Shown piece by piece: positions 21,135 through 30,152 of a stretch of DNA of 64,000 nt. A program made the translations under genes and the position numbers. The notes under the pieces are model-generated. The model had not been told where the DNA came from and made no database searches. It worked only from the letters and a program-made list of their open reading frames with translations. The DNA is from Thermoleophilia bacterium (GTDB taxonomy: Bacteria; Actinomycetota; Thermoleophilia; Gaiellales; Gaiellaceae), in the NCBI GenBank assembly GCA_025936995.1, contig JAICSH010000003.1:16215-80214 (forward strand), read 5' to 3'. Each line of letters starts with the position of its first letter. Position 1 is the first letter of the stretch.

Positions 21135-22190
21135 ATGAAGAGCCTCATCCACGTCACGACGTGGCTAATGGAGCGACGGACACGCCTGGCCGCCGCGGCG
21201 GTTGCAGTGCTCGCCGTCGTCGCGACCACTGCGGGGTTCGCGGCGGGCCAGGGCAGGGCCGCGCCCCCGCTGGACACGCCTGCCCGCGCGATGCTCCTCC
21301 ACGGGACGCTCGTCGTCCGAGGGACTCACGCGAGCGACGCCATCGCGTTGCGCCTGAAGGCCGGTGATCCCGAGACCCTGCAGGTCGACTTCGGCGACGA
21401 CGGCTCGGCCGATCTCAGCTTCGCCCGCTCCGCGATCGTGCGGATCGCCGTCGACGCGAGGCGCGGCGACGACCGCGTACGCATCGACGACGCCAACGGC
21501 GCACTCACGAACGCCATCCCGACGACGATCGTCGGCGGGGACGGAGACGACACGCTTAACGGCGGCTCCGGAGCGGAGACGCTGTTCGGCGGCGACGGGA
21601 ACGACACGATCGACGGCAACGGCGGTGCCGACGTGGCGCTGCTCGGCACCGGCGACGACACGTTCGTCTGGGACCCCGGCGACGGCAGCGACGTGATCGA
21701 GGGCCAGGACGGCCTCGACACGATGGTCTTCAACGGCGCAGGCGTAGCCGATCAGGTCGAGCTCTCGGCCAACGGGAACCGCCTCCGCTTCTTCCGCAAC
21801 CCGGGCGCGATCACGATGGACACGGCCGGCGTCGAGCAGGTCGACTTCAACGCTCTGGGCGGCGCGGACCTCGTGACCGTCGGCGACCTGAGCGGCACCG
21901 ACGTGACCGCATTCGACGTCGACCTCGCCTCCAGCCTCGGCGGGAGCGCGGGCGACGCCCAGACGGACCGGGTCGTGGTCAACGGCACCAACGGCGACGA
22001 CGCGGTCGACGTCAGCGGTGACGACGCCGAGGTGAAGGTGAGCGGGCTGGCTCCCGTCGTGGCGGTCTTCCACGCAGAAGCCGTCGACCACGTCGAGATC
22101 AACACCCTCGCAGGAGCGGACACGGTCGACCACACCGGCCTGACCGCCGGAGCGATCCAGCTGTTCGTCAACGACGTCCTCACCCCCTGA
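21135..22190 (+). CDS. Secreted RTX-like protein with hemolysin-type Ca2+-binding repeats
   Basis: Signal peptide; VGGDGDDTLNGGSGAETLFGGDGNDTIDGNGGAD. Confidence 0.85.
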   Translation: MKSLIHVTTWLMERRTRLAAAAVAVLAVVATTAGFAAGQGRAAPPLDTPARAMLLHGTLVVRGTHASDAIALRLKAGDPETLQVDFGDDGSADLSFARSAIVRIAVDARRGDDRVRIDDANGALTNAIPTTIVGGDGDDTLNGGSGAETLFGGDGNDTIDGNGGADVALLGTGDDTFVWDPGDGSDVIEGQDGLDTMVFNGAGVADQVELSANGNRLRFFRNPGAITMDTAGVEQVDFNALGGADLVTVGDLSGTDVTAFDVDLASSLGGSAGDAQTDRVVVNGTNGDDAVDVSGDDAEVKVSGLAPVVAVFHAEAVDHVEINTLAGADTVDHTGLTAGAIQLFVNDVLTP

Positions 22191-22228
22191 AGAGCACGGA
22201 CCGACAAACCCCACGGAAAGGACCAAGC

Positions 22229-22696
22229 ATGAAACACAAGATCACGTTGTTCGTCGTCTCCTCCCTCGCCGTGATCGCCACGACGGCCGCGTTCGCCTAC
22301 GGCAGCTCCGCGGGCGCGGTCTCGGCCAAGGCGGCGAAGCTCGGCACCGGGAGTTCGTCGCTCGGCCGCATCGTCGTCGACGGCTCCCGACGGACGCTCT
22401 ACCTGTTCGAGCGGGACAAGGGCCGGAGCAGTGCCTGCTACGGCGGGTGCGCGATCTACTGGCCGCCGCTGCTCACGCACGGCAAGCCGATCGCGCTCGC
22501 CGGCCTGAGGAAGTCGCTCGTCGGGACGACCCGGCGCCACAACGGCAGCCTGCAGGTCACCTACGCCGGCCATCCGCTCTATCGCTACGCCGGCGACGCC
22601 AGAGCGGGCGAGACGACCGGCGCAGGCCTGCAGGACTACGGCGGAGGCTGGGACCCGCTGTCGCCGGCAGGGAAGAAGATCGAGGCCGGTGACTGA
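22229..22696 (+). CDS. Secreted COG4315-type protein (Yx(FWY)xxD repeat)
   Basis: Signal peptide; LYLFERDKG..CYGGCAIYWPPLL..HPLYRYAGDARAGETTGAGLQDYGGGWDPL. Confidence 0.85.
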   Translation: MKHKITLFVVSSLAVIATTAAFAYGSSAGAVSAKAAKLGTGSSSLGRIVVDGSRRTLYLFERDKGRSSACYGGCAIYWPPLLTHGKPIALAGLRKSLVGTTRRHNGSLQVTYAGHPLYRYAGDARAGETTGAGLQDYGGGWDPLSPAGKKIEAGD

Positions 22697-22898
22697 ACGA
22701 CGGCCATCGCGAGAGCTGGCCCGGCGACGGACCGGAGACGTCGAGGTCCTGCTCCTCTGGCACCCCGACGCCGGCTCGGTGGAACTGGCCCTGCGGGACC
22801 GGTCGACCGGGGCGGGATTCCAGGTCGAGGTCGCGCCCGAGGATGCGATCGACGCCTTCTACCACCCGTACGCGTACGCCGCGCCCGAGGACGACTAG
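22689..22898 (+). CDS. Small protein, 69 aa, paralogue of 36303..36539
   Basis: DVEVLLLWHPDAGSVELALRDRSTGAGFQVEVAPEDAIDAFYHPYAYA; start overlaps the upstream stop. Confidence 0.65.
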   Translation: MTERRPSRELARRRTGDVEVLLLWHPDAGSVELALRDRSTGAGFQVEVAPEDAIDAFYHPYAYAAPEDD

Positions 22899-22906
22899 CG
22901 GCGGAC

Positions 22907-22952
22907 GAGCCGCGAACGGCGCCGGGCTCTGTGCCGGCGCCGTTCGCCGGCT
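22907..22952. terminator. Long stem-loop between convergent genes, likely bidirectional terminator
   Basis: GCGAACGGCGCCGG-gctctgtg-CCGGCGCCGTTCGC 14-bp perfect stem, extended by GAGCC/GGCTC. Confidence 0.5.
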
Positions 22953-22959
22953 CTCGCGG

Positions 22960-24105
22960 TCATGTGCGTGGCGACAAGGTCGCCGCCCGCGTCGTGGCGA
23001 GCAGGGTGAGACCGGCGAGCCCCGCGAGCACGGCGAGACCGGTTTGGGGAGCGACGTCTCCCGCGATCGACGCGAGCAAGAAGGGCAGCGCGAAGCCGGT
23101 GTAGGAGAGCGCTTGATACGACGCGGTCATCCCGGCCAGCTGATCCGGAGGCGCGAGACGCTGCACCTCCAGCAGGCCGCACACCTGGCAGAAGCCGTAG
23201 CCCGCCCCGAGGACGAGCGCGGCGACGACGATGAGCGTGACGCTCGTCGCAGCGGCGGCACCGGCCGCGACGACCAGCCCGGCGGTGACGATTCCCAGCC
23301 CGCCGCGGAGCAGGTCGCGGCCGTCGCCTCGATCGAGACGGCGGGCAGCCGACTGCACCGCGATGCCGGACAGCGCGGTGATCGTCGCCACGACCGCTCC
23401 GAAGATGAGCGCACGGCCACCGAGCCGGCTCTGCACCAGGCCGGGGAGATACGCGAGCGGGATCGCCGCCGATCCGAACACCCAGGGAGCGAGCGGCACG
23501 ACGACCCGCCGAAAGCGCCGGCTTCCGAGCACGGCGGCACGATGCCGGGCGGGCGCCATGCGCAGCGATGTCTCGGGCAGCTCGGCGACGAGCAGGATCG
23601 CGATTGTCGCGAGCGCCAGGTGCGGGACGTACGGCGTGATCGTGCGCGCCGGGGCCCACTGCGCGAGGAGGCCGGCGACGAGCGGGCTGGCGGCGAACCC
23701 GCTCGTCATCGCGATCGTGGCGCGGCGTGCTCCGGCCGCCTCGGGCGACAGCTCCTTGAGCCAGGCCGACCCGGCGCTGAACGCAGCACCGCTGGCGACT
23801 CCGGCAGCCAGGCGCCCCGCGAACAGCCAGCCGACGCCGTCCCCACCTGCCAGCAGCAGCCCACTCGCCGCGAGTGACGTGACCAGCGCCGCGAGGAGGA
23901 CGAGGCGTCGGCCGTGACGGTCGGAGAACGGTCCGCCGATCAGCAGTCCCGGCGCCAGCCCTGCCGCGTAGAGCCCGAACGTCGCCTGGGCCGTCGCCAG
24001 GGAGATCCCGAGGTCGTCGCGATAGACGAGCAGCAGCGGGACGAACTGATTCGCGCCCCAGGCAACCGCGCTCACCCCCAGCCCGACGCGCAGCCAGTGC
24101 CTCAC
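22960..24105 (-). CDS. MFS transporter
   Basis: 12 TM pattern; GGPFSDRHGRRLVLLAAL. Confidence 0.85.
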   Translation of the reverse strand: MRHWLRVGLGVSAVAWGANQFVPLLLVYRDDLGISLATAQATFGLYAAGLAPGLLIGGPFSDRHGRRLVLLAALVTSLAASGLLLAGGDGVGWLFAGRLAAGVASGAAFSAGSAWLKELSPEAAGARRATIAMTSGFAASPLVAGLLAQWAPARTITPYVPHLALATIAILLVAELPETSLRMAPARHRAAVLGSRRFRRVVVPLAPWVFGSAAIPLAYLPGLVQSRLGGRALIFGAVVATITALSGIAVQSAARRLDRGDGRDLLRGGLGIVTAGLVVAAGAAAATSVTLIVVAALVLGAGYGFCQVCGLLEVQRLAPPDQLAGMTASYQALSYTGFALPFLLASIAGDVAPQTGLAVLAGLAGLTLLATTRAATLSPRT

Positions 24106-24107
24106 CG

Positions 24108-24560
24108 TCAGGCCGCGGGCATCGCGGCATCGGCCTCGAGAATCAACTTCAGGGTCGCGAGGTTGTCCTCCACCCCCTTCTTCACCGCGCGGCGGAGAAG
24201 CTGCGCGACGAGCCCCCCGGCGGCGCCGAGCTCGACCTCGCCGTCGAGCAGGACGACGGTCTCGTCGGCGTCACCGCTGAACCGGTAGCGATAGAGAAAC
24301 GGAGTCGGCCCGCCGGACGCGCGGACCGCGAACTCCCACGGCTGCTCGCGAACGACGATCTCGAGCCGGTTGGTCGCGCGACCGCTCGGCAGCTGCCGCT
24401 CCATCGAGTAGGTCGACCCGACGCGGTGAAGATCCGAGGAGGTCGGCCGCACGACCTGGACGGCCGAGTTCCAGGAAGGGAAGTTGGCGGGGTCGGAGAC
24501 GTAGGCGAACACGTCTTCGACGGGCCGGTCGATCACGATGCTCGTCCGAAAGTCGATCAC
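24108..24560 (-). CDS. SRPBCC family protein (polyketide cyclase/dehydrase-like)
   Basis: SIVIDRPVEDVFAYVSDPANFPSWNSAV. Confidence 0.85.
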   Translation of the reverse strand: MIDFRTSIVIDRPVEDVFAYVSDPANFPSWNSAVQVVRPTSSDLHRVGSTYSMERQLPSGRATNRLEIVVREQPWEFAVRASGGPTPFLYRYRFSGDADETVVLLDGEVELGAAGGLVAQLLRRAVKKGVEDNLATLKLILEADAAMPAA

Positions 24561-24591
24561 GTTGTGCTCCTTTTGTGCGTGTCGAATTGGC

Positions 24592-24627
24592 CTGCGGACG
24601 GCGCCGTCGGTGCGGCGCCGTCCGCAG
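24592..24627. terminator. 15-bp perfect stem-loop between two minus-strand genes; T tract only on plus strand
   Basis: CTGCGGACGGCGCCG-tcggtg-CGGCGCCGTCCGCAG TCTTTT. Confidence 0.5.
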
Positions 24628-24635
24628 TCTTTTGC

Positions 24636-26120
24636 TCAGGCCGCCATGCCGAGTGCCGGCTCCTCATCCACGCCTCCGGCGAGCGCAGGCTTGGACTCCA
24701 CGAGAACGGTCGCGGCGAGCGCGGCGAGCGCGGCCATCCCGGCCAGCACGTAGAACGCGATCGCGAAGCCGTGCGTGAGCGCGGCGCCGTCGGTCGCGTG
24801 CGCACCGGGATGGGCCCCGAGGTAGCGGCTCGTGTACGTCGCCGCGACCGTGGTCGCCACGGCCACGCCGATCGCCCCTCCGATCTGCTGGCTCGTGTTG
24901 ATCAACCCGGACGCGACTCCCGCGTCCGACGGCTTGACGCCGGCGAGCGCCCCGATCGTCATCGGGATGAAGGCGAACGCCATGCCGATCCCGCTCAGGA
25001 CGAACGGCGGGAACAGATCCCAGAAGTAGTGGCCGTGCACGGGAAGCCGGGCGTAGAGGACGAGCCCGGCCGCCGCGAGCAGCAGCCCGACCGGCAGGAC
25101 ACGCCGGATCCCGACCCGCAGGGCAAGTGCCTGCGAGACGTTCGCGAAGAGGATGATGGCGAGCGTCAGGGCGACGTACGCCACCCCGGTCTGCATGGCC
25201 GAGTAGTGGAGCACCTGCTGCATGTACAGCGTGAGCAGGAAGAACTGCGAGAACAGCGCCCCGCCGAGCAGCAGGCCGGACAGGTTCGAGCCGGAAAGCG
25301 TCCGCAGCCGGAACAGCCGCATCGGCAGGAGCGGCGCCCGCGAGCGCAGCTCGATGACGACGAAGGCGACGATCAGCGCACCGGACGCGATGAGCAGCGC
25401 GATCGACTCAGCCGAGCCCCACCCGTGCTGCGCGGCACGCGTCATCGCGTACACGAGCAGCATGAGCCCGCCCGTGATCGACGCGGCGCCCGGCAGGTCG
25501 AAGTGCCGGTGGAATACGTCGGCGCGGCTCTCGTCGACGAGCCGCGGAGCGACGGCGAGGACGAGCAGCCCGACGGGGACGTTGATGAAGAAGATCCACG
25601 ACCAGCTCAATGCGCTCGTGAGCGCGCCGCCGAGCAGGACGCCGGCCGCGCCGCCGCTGCCGGAGACCGCGCCCCAGATCCCGAGGGCGAGGTTGCGGTC
25701 GCGTCCTTCCTCGAAGGTGGTCGTCAGGATCGACAGCGCCGCCGGCGAGAGCATCGCCGCGCCGAGGCCCTGGAGTGAGCGGAACGCGATCAGCGAGCCC
25801 TCCGACCACGCCAGTCCGTCCAGGAGCGAGCTGACCGTGAAGAGTGCGAGCCCGGCCATGAACAGGCGGCGCCGGCCGAGCAGGTCGGCCATCCGCCCAC
25901 CGAGGAGGAGCACGCCGCCGAAGAGGATCGAGTAGGCCGTCACGACCCACTGGAGGCTCTCCTGGCTGAAGTGCAGATCGGTCTTGATGGTCGGGAGGGC
26001 CACGTTCACGATCGCGACGTCGAGCACGACCATGAACTGCGCGGCGACGATCACCGCGAGCCCGATCCAGCGCCGCCGATCGGGAGGAACGCCGGCGGCG
26101 CGAGCAGCAAGTGCAGTCAT
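24636..26120 (-). CDS. MFS transporter, DHA2 (14-TM) family
   Basis: VLDVAIVNVALPTIKTDLHFS..LQWVVTAYSILFGG..GGRMADLLGRRRLF; alternative start at 26144. Confidence 0.88.
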   Translation of the reverse strand: MTALAARAAGVPPDRRRWIGLAVIVAAQFMVVLDVAIVNVALPTIKTDLHFSQESLQWVVTAYSILFGGVLLLGGRMADLLGRRRLFMAGLALFTVSSLLDGLAWSEGSLIAFRSLQGLGAAMLSPAALSILTTTFEEGRDRNLALGIWGAVSGSGGAAGVLLGGALTSALSWSWIFFINVPVGLLVLAVAPRLVDESRADVFHRHFDLPGAASITGGLMLLVYAMTRAAQHGWGSAESIALLIASGALIVAFVVIELRSRAPLLPMRLFRLRTLSGSNLSGLLLGGALFSQFFLLTLYMQQVLHYSAMQTGVAYVALTLAIILFANVSQALALRVGIRRVLPVGLLLAAAGLVLYARLPVHGHYFWDLFPPFVLSGIGMAFAFIPMTIGALAGVKPSDAGVASGLINTSQQIGGAIGVAVATTVAATYTSRYLGAHPGAHATDGAALTHGFAIAFYVLAGMAALAALAATVLVESKPALAGGVDEEPALGMAA

Positions 26121-26163
26121 GTCTGCCTCTCTCTCGTAGGTCATGATTCGTCTCTGCCGAGGC

Positions 26164-26229
26164 TGCCTGGCCTCCGAGCCGCTCGGCCCTACGGCGACCT
26201 GGCTTCCGCCGGTGCGGCTACCCGAACTC
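26164..26229 (-). promoter_or_regulatory. Composite promoter element E1 (upstream of DHA2 MFS)
   Basis: Minus strand GAGTTCGGGTAGCCGCACC - 43 bp - GGCA, then 43 nt to start. Confidence 0.6.
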
Positions 26230-26953
26230 GTTCGTGCGGCGCCCAGGCCCTGAGTGCCGCCTCCAGGCGGGGCAGGAGCGCGCCGGACGCGAGAGCGATC
26301 GCGGCGACCGCCGCTCCCGCGGCCGCATCGAAGAAGAAGTGGTTGCCCGTCGCGACGATCACGAACAGGACGGCGACCGGGTACAGCGCGCCGGCGACGC
26401 GCCACAGCGGACGGTGCGCGAGGCGGGCCACGGCGACGCCGACGATGAGCGAGAAGCCGATGTGCATGCTCGGCACCGCCGCGTACGGGTTGTAGAGGCT
26501 GGAGACGAGCGACGAGTCGAGATTGACGGACGTCGCTGCGCTCACCGTGTCGCTGATGCCGAGCCCGGCGAGCCGCGGCGGCGCCGCCAGGAACAGCGCG
26601 TAGCCGACGACTCCCAGCCCGCTCGCGAGGGCGAGCGTGTTGCGCAGGCGCACGTAGGCGTCGCGGCGCTTCCGGTACACCCAGGAGAGCACGGCGAGGG
26701 TGCCCGCGAGATGCACGCTCACGTACGCGTAGCCGAGCGATGCCGGCAGTCCCGCGACGTGGGTGACCGCCTGCTGGATCGCGCGTTCGTCGAAGAGGTG
26801 CAGGCTGCGCTCGAGCCGCACGATCGACGCGGCGTGGGCCTCGGCGGTCGGCTCGCCGCCGCGAGCGACGCCGCGCGCGAGCTCCCCGGCGAGGTACAGG
26901 CCGAGGAGCAGCAGCCCCTCGATCGTCCACCGAGGGAGGCGGCGGGAGCTCAC
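26189..26953 (-). CDS. PAP2 superfamily membrane phosphatase/phosphotransferase
   Basis: YAAVPSMHIGFSL..GNHFFFDAAAG. Confidence 0.85.
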   Translation of the reverse strand: MSSRRLPRWTIEGLLLLGLYLAGELARGVARGGEPTAEAHAASIVRLERSLHLFDERAIQQAVTHVAGLPASLGYAYVSVHLAGTLAVLSWVYRKRRDAYVRLRNTLALASGLGVVGYALFLAAPPRLAGLGISDTVSAATSVNLDSSLVSSLYNPYAAVPSMHIGFSLIVGVAVARLAHRPLWRVAGALYPVAVLFVIVATGNHFFFDAAAGAAVAAIALASGALLPRLEAALRAWAPHERVRVAAPAEARSP

Positions 26954-27144
26954 GCCGCCTCCTCCCGGGGATGCGAGAGGTCGAGGAGCGAGCGGACCTC
27001 GTCGTCGAGGGCCTCCACGGCTCCCCGGTCGACGGTGCCGCTCTTCGCCGCCTGCGCGAGCTTCGGCAGCAGGCCGCGCGTATACCAGGCCTGCAGCTCT
27101 GCGCGAGCCGCGTGCGCCTCCCCGCCGGACGTCGCCTTCATCAC
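26950..27144 (-). CDS. Hypothetical protein, 64 aa
   Basis: Overlapping start/stop with PAP2 gene; coding bias. Confidence 0.45.
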   Translation of the reverse strand: MMKATSGGEAHAARAELQAWYTRGLLPKLAQAAKSGTVDRGAVEALDDEVRSLLDLSHPREEAA

Positions 27145-27163
27145 GGTCCCCTCCTCCGCGGAC

Positions 27164-28548
27164 CTACGCCCGCTCCGCCGGCGAGACGTTCTGGTTCAGC
27201 CGGAAGACGTTGTCGGGGTCGTAGCGGCGCTTCACCTCGGCGAGCCGCTCCCACGTGGAGCCGGGGTATGCCGAGCGGACGCGCTCTGCGCCCTCGTCGC
27301 CGAGGAAGTTCACGTACGCCGAGTCCTCGCCGTCGCGGAACGGTGCCGCGGCTTCCTCGACCCACGCGCGGTGGACCTCTTTTCCTCCGCCGCTGCGTAC
27401 GCCGCGAACGGGACGACGAGGAGCCGCCGCTGCCGGTAGGCGAACGCCGTCTCGTCGGCCGGGACACGTGCCGCGGCGCCGCCGAGCACCCGGATCCCGA
27501 CAGCCGCGATCTGCGCGGTGGACGCCTGCAGCCGCTCGAGGAGATCTCCGGCGGCGCGTTCGTCGAGCGCGTCGGCGAAGAGCGCCCGCATGACCATGCG
27601 CGGCGGGGGGACCGGCGTCTCGTCCGGGAACATCTCGGGGTAGGGCATGGCCCGGACGAGGTCGGCGACCGGGGCTGCGAGCTCCCGGAACGGCGCCACC
27701 GCCCGCGCGCCGTCTTCGAGCGCCCCCGCATGGACGAGCTGGACGAGCAGCAGCGGCTTTCCCACGCGCTCTTGCGGCACGAAGGGGAAGGGAGGCGCGA
27801 GCAGCGCGGTCGCGATCAGCGAAAGCTCCTCGGAAGCCGCCTCCGCCGCCGCGACGACTCCGGCGACCGTCTTCGGCGTCGCCGGAAGTGCCAGCATCCC
27901 GCCGGTGACGACGTCCACCGGATGCAGCCGGTAGTCGAAGCGGGTGACGACGCCGAAGTTGCCGCCGCCGCCGCGGATCGCCCAGAAGAGGTCCGGATGG
28001 CGCTCTGCGTCGACCTCGAGCACCCGGCCGTCGGCGGTAACGACCTCGGCGCCGAGGAGCTGGTCGATCGTCAGGCCGTGCTTGCGCACGAGGTACCCGA
28101 TCCCGCCGCCGAGCGTGAGTCCGCCGATCCCCACCGAGGCGGTGTCGCCGAACCCCACCGCGAGGCCGTGTGGCGCAGCGCCGCCGGTGACCTCGCCCGC
28201 GGTGAGGCCGCCCGCCGCGCGCACGATGTGCCCGCCGGGGTCGATCGAGAGAGCACGAAGGCCGCGCAGGTCGAGCGCGATCCCGCCTTCCGTCGCGCCG
28301 TGGCCGGCATAGCTGTGACCGCCACCGCGGACGGCGAGCTCGGCGCCCGTCTCCCGCGCGAGCGAGACGACGCGCGCGACCTCGCCCGCGTCGGCGGGGC
28401 GCACGATCGCGGCCGGGCGACGGTCGACCGAGGGCAGGAAGACGCTTCGGGCGGAGTCGTAGCCCGGGTCGCCGGAACCGAGAACGGGGCCGGCGAGCTC
28501 TGAGCGAAGCTGCGAGATCGGAAAACGGGGCTGCTGTGCAGTGGTCAC
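27164..28548 (-). pseudogene. FAD-linked oxidase (berberine-bridge type), C-terminus shifted out of frame near 27375-27390
   Basis: FAD domain GGGHSYAGHGATEGGIALDL, FWAIRGGGGNFGVVT in the 27310..28548 frame; BBE domain YVNFLGDEGAERVRSAYPGSTWERLAEVKRRYDPDNVFRLNQNV in the 27164 frame. Confidence 0.85.
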
Positions 28549-28587
28549 GGGGACTCCTCCGTCCGGTTGCTTCCGTCCCTTTCAACC

Positions 28588-28651
28588 TGCCGGGGCGCAG
28601 CGGCCTGAGCCGTACGGCGTTCAGGCTTTCGCGGGTGCGGCTAGCCGCACT
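28588..28651 (-). promoter_or_regulatory. Composite promoter element E2 (upstream of FAD oxidase)
   Basis: Minus strand AGTGCGGCTAGCCGCACC (perfect 14-bp palindrome TGCGGCTAGCCGCA) - 42 bp - GGCA, 39 nt to start. Confidence 0.65.
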
Positions 28652-28670
28652 CCTGAGGCGAGGAGGGCGG

Positions 28671-28859
28671 CTAGGAGCCGAGAAAGCGGAGCGCCGCGAA
28701 CACGTGGCGGCGTTCCCGGGCGACGGCCGGGCGCCGCTCGCCCGGCCGTGTGTCGTCGTGTTGCCGGCGTGCTTCGCGGGCGAGCTTGAACCGCTCGGCC
28801 TCGGCGAGACGGTCGCGCTGAGTGGCTTTGGCGAGTTCGTCGGCGAGGATCGGGTGCAC
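28671..28859 (-). CDS. Small basic protein MHPILADELAKATQ..RRHVFAALRFLGS
   Basis: GTG start preceded by AAGGGAG; preceded by element E3; C-terminus resembles that of the response regulator at 28971..30152. Confidence 0.5.
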   Translation of the reverse strand: MHPILADELAKATQRDRLAEAERFKLAREARRQHDDTRPGERRPAVARERRHVFAALRFLGS

Positions 28860-28893
28860 GATGTTCTCCCTTCGTACGATCACGATTCGAGCG

Positions 28894-28958
28894 TGCCTGG
28901 GCGCGACTGCGCGCCGTCTACGGCGAGCCGACGAACGCGGGTGCGGCTAGCCGAACTC
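28894..28958 (-). promoter_or_regulatory. Composite promoter element E3
   Basis: Minus strand GAGTTCGGCTAGCCGCACC - 42 bp - GGCA, 34 nt to GTG at 28859. Confidence 0.65.
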
Positions 28959-28970
28959 GGCGCGCGGGCG

Positions 28971-30152
28971 CTAGGACCCGAGGAAGCGGAGCACCGCCAG
29001 CACGCGGCGGTGATCCTCCGGCGCGGCCGGGAGCCGCAGCTTGGCGAAGATGCTCGTGACGTGCTTCTCGACCGCGCGCGGGGAGATGAACAGGCGCTGG
29101 CCGATCGCCTGGTTCGAGCGGCCCTCGGCCATCAGCTCCATCACCTCGCGCTCGCGTGGCGAGAGCCGCTCGACGGGGTCGTTTCCCCGCCTGCGGCCGA
29201 CGAGCTCGGCGACGACCACGGGGTCGAGTGCCGAGCCGCCCTCGGCGACGCGGCGCACCGCGGCGGTGAACTCCTCGATGTCCGCGACGCGGTCCTTGAG
29301 CATGTAGCCGAGGCCCTCGGCGCTGTCGGAGAGGAGCTCGACGGCGTACGTGTGCGCGACGTGCTGGGAGAGGACGAGCACGCCGGTCTCCGGATGCCGC
29401 TCCCGGATCTCGCGCGCGGCCCGGATCCCCTCGTCGGTCTGCGTGGGAGGCATGCGGATGTCGACGATCGCGACGTCCGGGTGGTAGCTGCGCACCTTGA
29501 GCATCAGCTCGTCCGGGTTTCCGGCCTGGCCGACGACGTCGATGTCCGCCTCTTCGAGCAGGCGCGCCAGCCCTTCGCGCAGGAGCGTCGAGTCCTCGGC
29601 GATCACGGCCGAGAGGTTGCGCTCACGGATGCGCACGCTTCGCAGGGGCGGAAACTCGTCCGGCAGGTCGTCGGCCACGAGCTGGAAGATCCTCTCGGGC
29701 TCGCGCAGCCCGCGGAACTCGAACTCTCCGAGCTCCTTCGCAGGCGCGTCGATCTGGGACACCGCCTCCTTCGAGGCGAGCACCTGGCCGCCGTGCCCGG
29801 CCTGGCAGATTCGTGAGGCCCGGTGCACCTCGATGCCGACGAGGCCGCCGTCCGTCCGCTCGGCCTCGCCGACGTGAAGGCCGATGCGGACGAGCACGCG
29901 CTCGTCCTCGGGCCATGCACGCGCGGCGAACGAGCGCTGGATCTCGAGCGCAGCGCCGGCGGCCGCCGTCGGGTCGGAGAAGACGCTGAAGAGCTCGTCA
30001 CCGCGGGAGTCGATCTCCTCCCCGCCCGCCCGCGCGACCGCCTCGCGCTGCACCTCGCGCACCTCGGTGATGACGTCCGCGTAGTCCAGGCCGAGGCGCT
30101 CGGCCAGGCCGCTGGAGTCCTCCAGGTCGCTGAAGAAGAAGGTCAGCGTCAT
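28971..30152 (-). CDS. Class III adenylate/guanylate cyclase-like domain fused to REC and LuxR-type HTH (response regulator)
   Basis: FFFSDLEDSSGLAERLG..SRGDELFSVF..RIGLHVGEAERTDGGLVGIEVHRASRICQAGHGGQVLAS; AIVDIRMPP; LSPREREVMELMAEGRSNQAIGQRLFISPRAVEKHVTSIFAKL. Confidence 0.9.
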   Translation of the reverse strand: MTLTFFFSDLEDSSGLAERLGLDYADVITEVREVQREAVARAGGEEIDSRGDELFSVFSDPTAAAGAALEIQRSFAARAWPEDERVLVRIGLHVGEAERTDGGLVGIEVHRASRICQAGHGGQVLASKEAVSQIDAPAKELGEFEFRGLREPERIFQLVADDLPDEFPPLRSVRIRERNLSAVIAEDSTLLREGLARLLEEADIDVVGQAGNPDELMLKVRSYHPDVAIVDIRMPPTQTDEGIRAAREIRERHPETGVLVLSQHVAHTYAVELLSDSAEGLGYMLKDRVADIEEFTAAVRRVAEGGSALDPVVVAELVGRRRGNDPVERLSPREREVMELMAEGRSNQAIGQRLFISPRAVEKHVTSIFAKLRLPAAPEDHRRVLAVLRFLGS

